A stretch of 34,383 nt of DNA, from contig NZ_JACDNQ010000013.1 of assembly GCF_013839515.1 (NCBI RefSeq), forward strand, positions 1-34,383. The letters run 5' to 3'. Shown here piece by piece: positions 16,017 through 22,683 of this stretch. This stretch comes from Natronomonas salinimetallica. GTDB lineage: Archaea > Halobacteriota > Halobacteria > Halobacteriales > Haloarculaceae. The notes beneath the pieces are model-generated. The model saw only the letters and a program-made list of their open reading frames with translations, was not told the origin of the DNA and searched no databases. Made by a program: the position numbers and the translations under genes. Every line of letters begins with the position of its first letter. Position 1 is the stretch's first letter.

Positions 16017-17114
16017 ATGCGGCCGTACGGGACTTCCGTGTCGGTTTCGAACCGGCTCCCGGCGTCGGAGCGGTTCGGATTTGGCGTCGGCGAGCTCACG
16101 GGTGCGATAGGGGATTCGATTACGGTCCTGCCGCTAGTCGTCGCGCTCGGCCTGTTGACGCCGGCCTCGCTTCCGCACCTGCTCGTCGGGTTCGCCGTCT
16201 TCCAGGTGGTCTGGGGAATCAGCTACGGCGTCCCGCTGTCCGTCGAACCCATGAAAGCCCTCGCCGGTCTCGCGGTCGCCGGCGGTCTCACCCACGGAGA
16301 ACTCCTCGCGGCGGGGCTGCTCGCCGGCGGGGTATTACTCGTCGCCGGCCGCCGGGGGTGGCTCACGACGATCGAAGCCGCGGTCGGGGAGCCGGTCGTC
16401 CGGGGGATCCAGTTCGCCGTCGCCTGCCTGCTCGTCGTCGCCGCCGTCGACCCCGTCGCCGCCGCCCCCGGCGTGGCCGGTGCCGGGGTAGCCCTCGCGG
16501 CCGCCGTCGCGCTCGTATCGCGGCGCGCCGTCGCGCTCGCCCTCCTCGCGGTCGGCGGGCTGTGGGCGGTCGCATCGGGTGGCCTCCCGCAGCCGGCGCT
16601 TCCCGCGCCCGCGGTGTTTCCGGCCGGCCCCCCGGTGATTTCGATCGACGCCGCGGAGGGGGTACTCGCCCAACTCGCGATGACGGTCGGCAACGCCGCG
16701 ATCGCGACGTCGCTTCTCCTCTCGGATCTCTACGACGCCGACGTCTCGCCGGACCGCCTCGCAGAGAGTATGGGTATCATGAACCTCGTCGCGGTGCCGT
16801 TCGGCGCGCTCCCGATGTGCCACGGCTCCGGCGGCCTCGCGGGCAAACACGCCTTCGGCGCGCGGACGGGAACGGCGAACATACTCGCCGGCGCGTTCTA
16901 TCTCGGAGTGGCACTCGTCGCCGACCTCCTCGTTTCCTTCCCGATGGCCCTCCTGGGTGTCCTGTTGGTCGTCGTCGCCGGATCGTTGGCTCACGTGGCG
17001 TTCGCCTCGACGGATCGGCCGCTGTTCGTTGCGTCGGTCGGGATCCTCGGCGTGGCAACGAACGTCGGGATCGCGTTCCTCGCCGGGATCGTCTGGTGGC
17101 GACTCGGGCGGTGA
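16017..17114 (+). CDS. MOT1-type molybdate/sulfate transporter
   Basis: 365-residue membrane protein with about 10-11 hydrophobic segments. It carries both signatures of the MOT1 family (a SulP relative without a STAS domain): GELTGAIGDSITVLPLV then YGVPLSVEPMKALAGLAVAG in the first half, and LPMCHGSGGLAGKHAFGART in the second. Characterised relatives take up molybdate with high affinity; sulfate remains possible. The ATG at 16017 is 29-36 nt after an AATAAACC box (15981-15988). No substrate-binding or ATPase partner is adjacent, in keeping with a single-component transporter. moaC at 2208 is the only other molybdenum-linked gene seen. Confidence 0.88.
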   Translation: MRPYGTSVSVSNRLPASERFGFGVGELTGAIGDSITVLPLVVALGLLTPASLPHLLVGFAVFQVVWGISYGVPLSVEPMKALAGLAVAGGLTHGELLAAGLLAGGVLLVAGRRGWLTTIEAAVGEPVVRGIQFAVACLLVVAAVDPVAAAPGVAGAGVALAAAVALVSRRAVALALLAVGGLWAVASGGLPQPALPAPAVFPAGPPVISIDAAEGVLAQLAMTVGNAAIATSLLLSDLYDADVSPDRLAESMGIMNLVAVPFGALPMCHGSGGLAGKHAFGARTGTANILAGAFYLGVALVADLLVSFPMALLGVLLVVVAGSLAHVAFASTDRPLFVASVGILGVATNVGIAFLAGIVWWRLGR

Positions 17115-17123
17115 CGCGATAGC

Positions 17124-17148
17124 TTCACGAAATTATAGCCGACAGTAT
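17124..17148 (+). repeat. solo copy of the MITE-like element's right end
   Basis: TTCACGAAATTATAGCCGACAGTAT matches 180-204 at 22 of 25 positions, including all of CCGACAGTAT. No matching left end lies nearby, because the MOT1-type gene ends only 9 nt before it. It sits directly before the TATA-like box of the 17183 gene. Confidence 0.6.
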
Positions 17149-17150
17149 GA

Positions 17151-17159
17151 GACTTTTAG
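17151..17159 (+). promoter_or_regulatory. TATA-like box of the 17183/17265 gene pair
   Basis: GACTTTTAG, 24-32 nt before the ATG at 17183, immediately right of the transposon-end copy. It predicts a leaderless mRNA for the small gene. Confidence 0.5.
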
Positions 17160-17182
17160 CTCGGGGGCCGCTTCGGGAAGAC

Positions 17183-17278
17183 ATGTCGTGGGACGATCTA
17201 TTCGAACGCGCCGACACGTACGGGGTCGACCCCGAGGAGATACGGGCAGCCCTCCGGGAGCGTCGTGGCCGTGAGTGA
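17183..17278 (+). CDS. 31-residue acidic helical small protein
   Basis: The product reads MSWDDLFERADTYG then VDPEEIRAALRERRGRE. It looks like two short amphipathic helices with no Cys. The evidence that it is real is the TATA-like box at leaderless spacing, a composition like other haloarchaeal proteins, and its 14-nt out-of-frame overlap with the following gene (17265). The layout, a tiny gene overlapping a PIN-like gene, resembles antitoxin-toxin pairs, but no known antitoxin motif is visible. Confidence 0.65.
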   Translation: MSWDDLFERADTYGVDPEEIRAALRERRGRE

Positions 17279-17747
17279 GGGCCGCGAGCCCGACCCGACG
17301 CGGGTCGTCGCGGACGCCGACGTGCTCGCCGCGGACCTCCTCGTCGGCGGGTCGGCCAGGGAGGTGATGGACGTCGTTCGATCGCACTCGTGGCTCGACG
17401 TCGTCGCGACCGAGCCGCTGCTCGAGGAGGCGGCGGGGGCCGTCGAGTCGCTGGCGGGTCGGGCGCTGGCCGACGACTGGCGGACGAAAATGGACGAACT
17501 CGCCGTCGTCGTCGAGCAGCCACCCGACGATCGGCCGGCGCTCGCGGCCGCCTACCGCGGGGACGCGGCCCAGCTCGTCACGTTCGACGAGCGTCTCCGG
17601 AGCGCCGAAGCCGGGGCGAGCCTACGCGGCCTCATCGAGGTGAGCGTCCGTTCGCCCGAGGCGTTTCTCGCGGTCGTCGATCCGGCGACGATCTACGAAC
17701 TGACCTTCGAGGGGGCGTACCCGGGGCCGGACCGGAAGCCGCGGTGA
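17265..17747 (+). CDS. PIN-like domain protein
   Basis: 160 residues from GTG 17265 (GTG 17271 is an alternative). The layout fits a PIN-type nuclease fold: first acidic strand VVADADVLAADLL (Asp17, Asp19), middle acidics near ATEPLLEEA (Glu50, Glu54), and a late GDAAQLVTFDERL (Asp100, Asp108), like the DALVTGD strand of PIN domains. If these residues are the metal site, it would be an RNase, possibly a VapC-like toxin. It could also be a degenerate relative without activity. It overlaps the 31-residue gene upstream by 14 nt and ends 7 nt before the convergent XTPase gene. Confidence 0.8.
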   Translation: MAVSEGREPDPTRVVADADVLAADLLVGGSAREVMDVVRSHSWLDVVATEPLLEEAAGAVESLAGRALADDWRTKMDELAVVVEQPPDDRPALAAAYRGDAAQLVTFDERLRSAEAGASLRGLIEVSVRSPEAFLAVVDPATIYELTFEGAYPGPDRKPR

Positions 17748-17754
17748 GCGTCCG

Positions 17755-18399
17755 CTACCGTCCCGCGAACCACTCGGCGAACGTCCCGAGCGCCCGCCCG
17801 CGGTGTGAGACGGCGTTTTTTTCCTCCGAACTCATCTCGGCGAACGTCGTCCCGGCGTGTTCGAAGATCGGATCGTAGCCGAAGCCGCCCTCGCCGCGGG
17901 GTTCGACGATCCGGCCGGGAACCGATCCCGCAAAGAGCTTCACCGGCAGGTCGCTCCCGGCGACGGTGTCGTCGGTGGTCGCCGTCGCCCGGTCGTCGGC
18001 GTCGAGGTCCCGGCCGCGGCGGTCGTCGAGGTCGACCGGCTCCGGCGATGCCTCGAACGGGTCGCCGTCGCAGTAGGCGATCACACACCGGAACGCCGCC
18101 CGCCGTTCGTCCTCCGCTCTGGCGAGTCGGCCGACCCGCTCGACGCCGAGGGTATCCTCGACGTACGCCGAATAGGGGCCGGGGAAGCCGTCGAACCCCT
18201 CCAGATACAGTCCGGCGTCGTCGACGATGACCGGGCCGCCGACGTGTTCGTAGGCCTCCCGCGCGCCGTGGGCGGCGACCGACTCGAGGGAGTCGGCCTG
18301 TATCTCCGTGTAGTCGTAGTCGACGGCGGCGACGTCGTCGCCGAGGTAGGCTTCCGCCTCCCGGACCTTCCCGTCGTTCGTCGTCACGTATCTGAGCAT
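17755..18399 (-). CDS. XTP/dITP diphosphatase (RdgB/HAM1 family)
   Basis: House-cleaning pyrophosphatase that removes XTP and (d)ITP from the nucleotide pool. The product is 214 residues. Motifs are TTNDGKVREA (6-15), VDDAGLYLEGFDGFPGPYSA with the metal-binding Asp60-61, GGFGYDPIF (171-179) and SHRGRA (198-203). The usual length is about 185-195; the excess is an Asp/Arg-rich insert at about 118-150 before LPVKLF, likely a surface loop. The ATG at 18399 gives MLRYVTTNDGK; an in-frame ATG at 18498 would add 33 unrelated residues. It follows the aceB repeat region on the same strand. Confidence 0.94.
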   Translation of the reverse strand: MLRYVTTNDGKVREAEAYLGDDVAAVDYDYTEIQADSLESVAAHGAREAYEHVGGPVIVDDAGLYLEGFDGFPGPYSAYVEDTLGVERVGRLARAEDERRAAFRCVIAYCDGDPFEASPEPVDLDDRRGRDLDADDRATATTDDTVAGSDLPVKLFAGSVPGRIVEPRGEGGFGYDPIFEHAGTTFAEMSSEEKNAVSHRGRALGTFAEWFAGR

Positions 18400-18520
18400 A
18401 CCACGCCTTGAGGACCGTCCCGAAAAGCACCACCGGTCCGTAGTCGGTCGGGGCTCTAGCGGAGAGAAACGGAAAAATCGAAGCGCAGCGTCCCGCACGG
18501 ACCGCCGTGGGCAGTTTCGG

Positions 18521-18617
18521 GTCAGTTCCCGACTTCCCAGGTCAGTTCCCGACTTCCCAGGTCAGTTCCCGACTTCCCAGGTCAGTTCCCGACTTCCCAG
18601 GTCAGTTCCCGACTTCC
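18521..18617 (-). repeat. 20-bp tandem repeat copying the aceB 3' end
   Basis: Four identical 20-bp units (18521-18600) plus a 17-nt partial fifth (18601-18617). The fifth holds the last codons and stop of malate synthase (VGN-stop on the minus strand), so the four others are extra copies of the gene's end, each repeating the TGA triplet. They are downstream of the real stop and untranslated. Perfect identity points to recent slippage. Confidence 0.9.
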
Positions 18618-19912
18618 ATCGCGCGCTCGACGACGTCCTCGCTGTAGAGCTCCGCGAGGCCCTCGTGTTGGTCGGGGCGGTTCTCGTAGACGTCCTGGAA
18701 CAGCGTGATGGGCGTCTGAAGCGCCTGGTAGGTCGCCTCGTCCCACATCCGGTCGCTGCTAACGTCGACTTGAACGCCGTCGATCTCGACGGTCGCGGCC
18801 TGGGTCATCGCGATCGCGCCCTTGCCGGCTTCCTTTGCGGCCTCGAACTCCTCCATGGAGTCGACGATGTCGTCCATGCTCGGGACGTAATCGAGGAGGT
18901 CGAGCAGCTCCTCCTGCAGTTCCTCCTCGTCGAGTTCGACGTCGTCGTTGCCGACCGAGAGGACGTAGCCGTCGTCGGTCTCCTCCAGGGAGACGCGGGT
19001 GCCGTCGTACACTTCGACGCCGTCGACGCTTTCAAGTTCGACCTCGCGGCCGTCGGCGTCGAGGAGCCAGTAGCCCTCCGCCGGCGGGAGCGCGGACTTG
19101 TTGGCCTCGACGACCTGACCGGGGGTGAGAGACCAGATGCCGAGCATCCCCTTGGCCTGGTTGTCGGTCATCCGCTCGCGGTAGCCCTCGACGTCGCGGA
19201 TGTCGTCGTAAGGGCCGTCGACGGAGATGAGCCCCGCCGCGCTCGCGGCGCGGGAGGTGTTGTGGCGCAGCTCCGGCCAGGCGGGCAGCCCGCCGGTCGG
19301 CGTGATGGCGCGGGCGTCCTTCGTGTAGTCGACCTCGCCGATCACGAGCATGAACAGCCGCTGGAGGTTGTTCGTCGGCTTGCCCATCTCCTCACGGAGC
19401 TTCTCCATGCCGAGTTCGGACTGGCCGCTCTCGATGATGACGGACATCTTGATCGAGCCCTCCTCGAAGCCGTACTCGTTCTCGATGATCGTCAGGAACT
19501 CGTCGGCCTTCTTCCAGTCGTCGATGTCGCCGACCTCGGGGATGACGAACCCGTCGATGTGCTCGATCGCGCCGTTGTCGGGGTCGGCGATCTCGAGCAT
19601 TCGCTGGAAGCCCTGATACCGCGTCTGGGGGCTGTTCCGGTGCCAGACGACGCGTGGGTGGATCTCGCCGGGGTAGTCCGCACCGTACTCGGAGACGACG
19701 TCGATGATGTTCTGGGCACCCTCATCGCGCATGTTCGGCGCGGTGGCGTCCTCGTTGTCCGGCACCCAGACGTCGGGGGCCTCCATCCCGCTGAGTCCGG
19801 CAGCGCCTTCCAGCATCTTCGCCGAATCGTCCTCGCCCTCGACCGCTGTCGGGGTCGTAAAGAACGTCCGAACGAACTTCCGCTCGTGGGTACGCTTATC
19901 GATTTCCGTCAT
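18602..19912 (-). CDS. aceB: malate synthase, haloarchaeal type
   Basis: Condenses glyoxylate with acetyl-CoA to malate, the second step of the glyoxylate shunt. The 436-residue length matches the short haloarchaeal form (MSH, known from Haloferax volcanii), much smaller than bacterial A (about 530) or G (about 720) types. Recognisable stretches are RKFVRTFFTTPTAVEGEDDS, DVWVPDNEDATAPNMRDEGA, EIHPRVVWHRNSPQTRYQGF and DAITLFQDVY-like TPITLFQDVYENRP near the end. The ATG at 19912 has a TATA-like box 32-38 nt upstream. It lies 302 nt after aceA on the same strand. Its last 17 nt form the end unit of a tandem repeat. Confidence 0.93.
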   Translation of the reverse strand: MTEIDKRTHERKFVRTFFTTPTAVEGEDDSAKMLEGAAGLSGMEAPDVWVPDNEDATAPNMRDEGAQNIIDVVSEYGADYPGEIHPRVVWHRNSPQTRYQGFQRMLEIADPDNGAIEHIDGFVIPEVGDIDDWKKADEFLTIIENEYGFEEGSIKMSVIIESGQSELGMEKLREEMGKPTNNLQRLFMLVIGEVDYTKDARAITPTGGLPAWPELRHNTSRAASAAGLISVDGPYDDIRDVEGYRERMTDNQAKGMLGIWSLTPGQVVEANKSALPPAEGYWLLDADGREVELESVDGVEVYDGTRVSLEETDDGYVLSVGNDDVELDEEELQEELLDLLDYVPSMDDIVDSMEEFEAAKEAGKGAIAMTQAATVEIDGVQVDVSSDRMWDEATYQALQTPITLFQDVYENRPDQHEGLAELYSEDVVERAMEVGN

Positions 19913-19943
19913 ATGAGTCACTCGAATCGACGATTGGAGGCTT

Positions 19944-19952
19944 CTTAAAGGT
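19944..19952 (-). promoter_or_regulatory. TATA-like box of aceB
   Basis: Minus strand ACCTTTAAG, 32-40 nt before the aceB ATG at 19912, so aceB can be transcribed apart from aceA. Confidence 0.5.
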
Positions 19953-20111
19953 GGCCGAATCGACTCGTCGGGGCGGCGTCCGACCCCTCCAACCGGGAGG
20001 CGTCGTCCCCACCGCTCGCCGGAGAAATCGTCACGGCCGCAAAAAAGTGCAGTCGTCACCGGGGATCCGCGGTCGGGAAACGGATCGGCCGTGGGTTCAC
20101 GCTCCTCCCCC

Positions 20112-20131
20112 GGTGTGGGTCATCCCACACC
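20112..20131 (-). terminator. hairpin downstream of aceA
   Basis: Perfect 8-bp stem GGTGTGGG/CCCACACC with a 4-nt loop, 84 nt past the aceA stop, in the 302-nt aceA-aceB gap. It could end or attenuate aceA transcription or stabilise its 3' end. No T-run follows on the minus strand, so function is uncertain. I see no gene in 19913-20214. Confidence 0.45.
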
Positions 20132-20214
20132 CCCGTACCCGTCCGGCAGTGATACCCGACCGTTTTCCGACGTCGGGGATCCCGAAGCCGGCCGCGTCGA
20201 CGACCGCGGTCCGA

Positions 20215-21282
20215 TCAGTCGTCGTCGCCCGAGGTCACCGGGTCGCTCTCTTCCTCGGTGAAGCCCGCGGACTGCTCCATCCGGGCTTTCGCCTCGGGGT
20301 CGAACTGGGCCTCGATGTCCTGGAAGCGCGAGACGAACGAGAGCTCGTGGTGGCTCTCGGTCTCGTGGCCCAGATAGCGGTCCTCGAGGTCCCACTGTGC
20401 TTCTTCGTCGTTCTCGGCGATGTTCGACATGTCCTCGTAGACCGCGTGTGCGCCGGAGTGCAGAGCGTAGAGCGTGATGAAAATGTACTGGTAGCCGAGA
20501 TCGCCGAGCTCCTGGAACGTCAGCGGATCCGTCTCTTCGGACCACGCGAAGGAGCTCGAGTAGTTGAAGGCGAGATCCAGATCGGGGTGGGTCTCGTGGA
20601 TCGTCTCGGCGTAGTTGACGGCGTCCTCACGCGAGGGGTCGGGCATCTCGGGCCAGACCAGATCGACGCCGGCGTCGGCGTAGATGCGGCCACGTTCGAG
20701 GTGCTCCTCCCAGTCGCCGTTGGCGGAGCCGTAGGCGTCCGTCCGGGCGATGACGATGGTGTCCTCGGACTGTTTGGCGTCGACGGCCGCGGAGAACCGC
20801 GCTTCGGCCTCGTCGCGCGGAATGATCTGCTTGCCGGCGATGTGTCCGCAGCGTTTCGGCGTCGTCTGGTCCTCGATGTGGACCGCGGCGACGCCGGCCT
20901 TTTCGTACTCGCGGACGGCGCGGCGGACGTTGTGGACGCCGCCGTAGCCGGTGTCACAGTCCGCGACGACCGGCAGGTTCGTCGCCTCGACGATCCGCTT
21001 TGCGTTCTCGACCATCTCGGTCATGGTGACCATCTCGAGATCCGGGAATCCGAACTGGCCGAGGACGGTCGAGTATCCCGACATGTACGCGGCGTCGAGG
21101 CCCGCCATCTCGGCGAGGCGGGCGTCGAGCGCGTGGTAGAGTCCGGGCGCGAACGTGAAGTCCTGCTTGTCGAACTTCTCGCGAAGCTCGCGGGCGGCAG
21201 GGTTGTCAACGTCTCGAACGATCGACTCGGTATTCTGAACGCGGCTTGCAACCTCGTCCGTTCCGTCGTTGTCGTGTGCCAT
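20215..21282 (-). CDS. aceA: isocitrate lyase
   Basis: Splits isocitrate into succinate and glyoxylate, the first step of the glyoxylate shunt. It is needed for growth on acetate or fatty acids. The 355-residue product has [11 protein letters not shown] (metal-binding Asp108 and Asp110), [18 protein letters not shown] with the catalytic KRCGH (143-147), and IIARTDAYG-like [14 protein letters not shown]. The length is that of archaeal enzymes, shorter than the E. coli protein. The ATG at 21282 gives [11 protein letters not shown]. Upstream lie a possible 30-33 residue leader ORF, an AT-rich promoter region and a 28-bp tandem repeat. Confidence 0.96.
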   Translation of the reverse strand: MAHDNDGTDEVASRVQNTESIVRDVDNPAARELREKFDKQDFTFAPGLYHALDARLAEMAGLDAAYMSGYSTVLGQFGFPDLEMVTMTEMVENAKRIVEATNLPVVADCDTGYGGVHNVRRAVREYEKAGVAAVHIEDQTTPKRCGHIAGKQIIPRDEAEARFSAAVDAKQSEDTIVIARTDAYGSANGDWEEHLERGRIYADAGVDLVWPEMPDPSREDAVNYAETIHETHPDLDLAFNYSSSFAWSEETDPLTFQELGDLGYQYIFITLYALHSGAHAVYEDMSNIAENDEEAQWDLEDRYLGHETESHHELSFVSRFQDIEAQFDPEAKARMEQSAGFTEEESDPVTSGDDD

Positions 21283-21297
21283 AGATATCGTGTGTTC

Positions 21298-21399
21298 CTA
21301 TGAGTGGAAGTCCCCGGGGTCGGCCGGTCTGTCGACGCCGGCGTTCGGGTCGTCACACCCCGTCCGACCGTCGGGTCCTCCGTCACTCATCGTGTGCAT
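21298..21399 (-). CDS. possible small leader ORF before aceA
   Basis: An open frame of 33 codons from ATG 21399 (or 30 from ATG 21390) ends at a TAG 15 nt before the aceA start. The product, MHTMSDGGPDGRTG followed by CDDPNAGVDRPADPGDFHS, is acidic. It lies between the AT-rich promoter-like zone (21426-21490) and aceA, so it would be on the aceA mRNA. It could be a real small protein, a regulatory leader or chance. Only position and composition support it. Confidence 0.3.
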   Translation of the reverse strand: MHTMSDGGPDGRTGCDDPNAGVDRPADPGDFHS

Positions 21400-21426
21400 C
21401 TGATCGGAACACCGACGGGTACAAAA

Positions 21427-21490
21427 CTGTTATGAATTATAATGTTAATATCGCATAAACAGTCCTTATTCTTAAGAGTATATAATCGAG
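21427..21490 (-). promoter_or_regulatory. AT-rich putative promoter/operator region of aceA
   Basis: A 64-bp AT-rich island in G+C-rich DNA. It contains minus-strand TATA-like boxes (TTATATACT near 21477-21486 and ATTATAATT near 21436-21444). It also holds an imperfect inverted repeat, ACTGTTATG (21427-21435) against CATAAACAGT (21455-21464), overlapping the second box. Either box leaves a leader of over 130 nt before aceA. The inverted repeat is a candidate operator for carbon-source control. Confidence 0.45.
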
Positions 21491-21596
21491 TGAGAGTGTC
21501 TACCGTGGTCGGACGTGGTACGGCCGGCGGGACGTCCGTGACGATATCGCGGCACTGACGCGTGAATATCGGACGAGCGGGGTCGCCGGCCGCATG

Positions 21597-21715
21597 CGTC
21601 CCCATCGGTATAACCGGCAGTGTACGTCCCCATCGGTATAACCGGCAGTGTACGTCCCCATCGGTATAACCGGCAGTGTACGTCCCCATCGGTATAACCG
21701 GCAGTGTACGTCCCC
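21597..21715. repeat. 28-bp tandem repeat, four identical copies plus a partial
   Basis: Units start at 21597, 21625, 21653 and 21681 and are identical; a partial fifth (cgtcccc) runs to 21715. Each unit contains cggtataaccg, a small dyad (CGGT-N3-ACCG) around a TATA-like core. There are no spacers, so this is not a CRISPR array. The array lies in the 520-bp divergent gap between aceA and the zinc-ribbon gene. The rest of that gap (21500-21596 and 21716-21802) shows nothing I recognise. Confidence 0.9.
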
Positions 21716-21802
21716 GTCTGCTCCGGTCCGACCGGCCCCGCACCGCGGCGGTCCCGGAGCAAAACCCACGTCCTTATCCCACAGCAGGGCGTATCTAACG
21801 AA

Positions 21803-22033
21803 ATGGTTTCCTCCAAGGGGATTGCTGAGCGGCAGCCGCCCCACGAAGCGACGCTGTACTGTACCGACTGTGATCATGCAAGCCGAATCAACGGGGACTG
21901 GCTCATCGACGTCCACATGGACCACCTCGATTACGAGTGTCCCGAGTGTGGGGCGACGATCGACTCCCGCCGAAACGGACCGGATCTGACCACGCAGAGC
22001 GGTGGAACGCTCCGGTTCGACGACGCCGACTGA
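21803..22033 (+). CDS. small zinc-ribbon protein
   Basis: 76 residues with two CxxC knuckles, LYCTDC (Cys20, Cys23) and YECPEC (Cys46, Cys49), and an acidic C-terminus. The spacing of 22 residues between knuckles suits a rubredoxin-like zinc ribbon. Such small zinc-finger proteins are common in haloarchaea and mostly uncharacterised; they may bind nucleic acid or a protein partner. The ATG at 21803 gives MVSSKGIAERQPPHEATLYC; an in-frame ATG at 21704 lies in the repeat array and adds unrelated residues. The DoxX-like gene follows after 106 nt. Confidence 0.82.
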   Translation: MVSSKGIAERQPPHEATLYCTDCDHASRINGDWLIDVHMDHLDYECPECGATIDSRRNGPDLTTQSGGTLRFDDAD

Positions 22034-22110
22034 CACCGAGTTTGGCCCGACGCCCGCCGCGCCGTCGAAGCGCGATAGGCGATACGACCATACCTCGAAG
22101 GGCGACACTA

Positions 22111-22131
22111 CTATGCGAGTACCACGCATAG
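22111..22131. promoter_or_regulatory. inverted repeat before the DoxX-like gene
   Basis: CTATGCG (22111-22117) and CGCATAG (22125-22131) are exact reverse complements 7 nt apart, ending 8 nt before the ATG at 22140. It could be an operator or a 5' hairpin over the start site. It contains an alternative in-frame ATG at 22113. Confidence 0.45.
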
Positions 22132-22139
22132 CCGTCCGT

Positions 22140-22526
22140 ATGCCAGATGGAAACGACGGTTCCGAATCGCCGTCACGACTCGGACGACTACTGTTCGGCC
22201 TCGGCCTCGCCCTCCAGGCGTCGGAGGACTTCCGTGACATGGACGACACCGTCGAGTACGCGGAATCGGCCGGCGTTCCGATGCCCGGACTCGCCGCCCC
22301 CTTCGCCTCCGGTATGATGCTCGTCGCCGGCGTCGGCGTCGCGCTGTGGCGACTCCCCAGACTCGCGACCGGGGCCGTAGTCACGTTCCTCGGCGTCGTC
22401 ACCGCGACGATGCACGACTTCTGGAACGCCGATCCCGACGACAGGGACGGCGAACGGCTCGCGTTCTTCGGGAACCTCGCCATGATCGGCGCGGCGTTGG
22501 TGTTCCTCCGGGACGCCTACCGGTGA
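22140..22526 (+). CDS. DoxX-like small membrane protein
   Basis: 128 residues with four hydrophobic segments (about 18-32, 56-74, 80-96 and 110-126). Recognisable stretches are RLGRLLFGLGLALQASEDF near the N-terminus, PFASGMMLVAGVGVALWRLP, and ATMHDFWN before the last helix, which is typical of the DoxX/SURF4-like group. The role is unknown in archaea; bacterial DoxX proteins are linked to redox or sulfur metabolism. I chose the ATG at 22140 because it gives MPDGNDGSESPSRLG and leaves the inverted repeat upstream; the ATG at 22113 would add nine residues. Confidence 0.82.
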   Translation: MPDGNDGSESPSRLGRLLFGLGLALQASEDFRDMDDTVEYAESAGVPMPGLAAPFASGMMLVAGVGVALWRLPRLATGAVVTFLGVVTATMHDFWNADPDDRDGERLAFFGNLAMIGAALVFLRDAYR

Positions 22527-22587
22527 CTGGTCCCCGCGTGCGGGACCGCCGACCGCGTTCGATCGGATAGAAGCCGGCGTCCGTCCG

Positions 22588-22592
22588 AAAAA
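22588..22592 (-). terminator. T-tract downstream of tRNA-Thr
   Basis: Five T residues on the minus strand, 5 nt after the 3' end of tRNA-Thr. Oligo-T stretches act as archaeal terminators. Confidence 0.5.
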
Positions 22593-22596
22593 GACA

Positions 22597-22670
22597 AGCC
22601 AGGGGTGCGATTTGAACGCACGAACTCCCGATTACAAGTCGGGTGCTTGAACCACCCAAGCTCCCCTGGC
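22597..22670 (-). tRNA. tRNA-Thr (anticodon TGT)
   Basis: 74 nt on the minus strand. The acceptor stem pairs GCCAGGG (5') with CCCTGGC (3') and a T discriminator. The D stem is GCTT/AAGC. The anticodon stem CCCGA/TCGGG encloses the loop CTTGTAA with anticodon TGT, reading ACA codons. The T stem GTGCG/CGCAC encloses TTCAAAT. The CCA end is not encoded, and there is no intron. Its 5' end is 13 nt after the stop codon of the GNAT gene, so it may be cut from the pgk-GNAT transcript. Confidence 0.97.
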
Positions 22671-22683
22671 ACAGGGGGCTGTC

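Noticed and set aside
15881-16099. 72-codon minus-strand ORF between the small membrane protein and the MOT1-type gene
   Set aside because: It overlaps the MOT1 start and two promoter-like boxes, has no family sequence, and its composition differs from neighbouring haloarchaeal proteins.
21597-21715. CRISPR array
   Set aside because: The 28-bp units are back to back with no spacers, and no cas genes are present.
21597-21715. Replication origin iterons
   Set aside because: No orc1/cdc6 gene is adjacent and the units do not resemble haloarchaeal origin recognition boxes as I know them.
21500-22483. Long minus-strand ORF with a repeated VHCRLYRWG-type peptide
   Set aside because: It is the translation of the 28-bp repeat (28 is not a multiple of 3) joined to antisense of the zinc-ribbon and DoxX-like genes.
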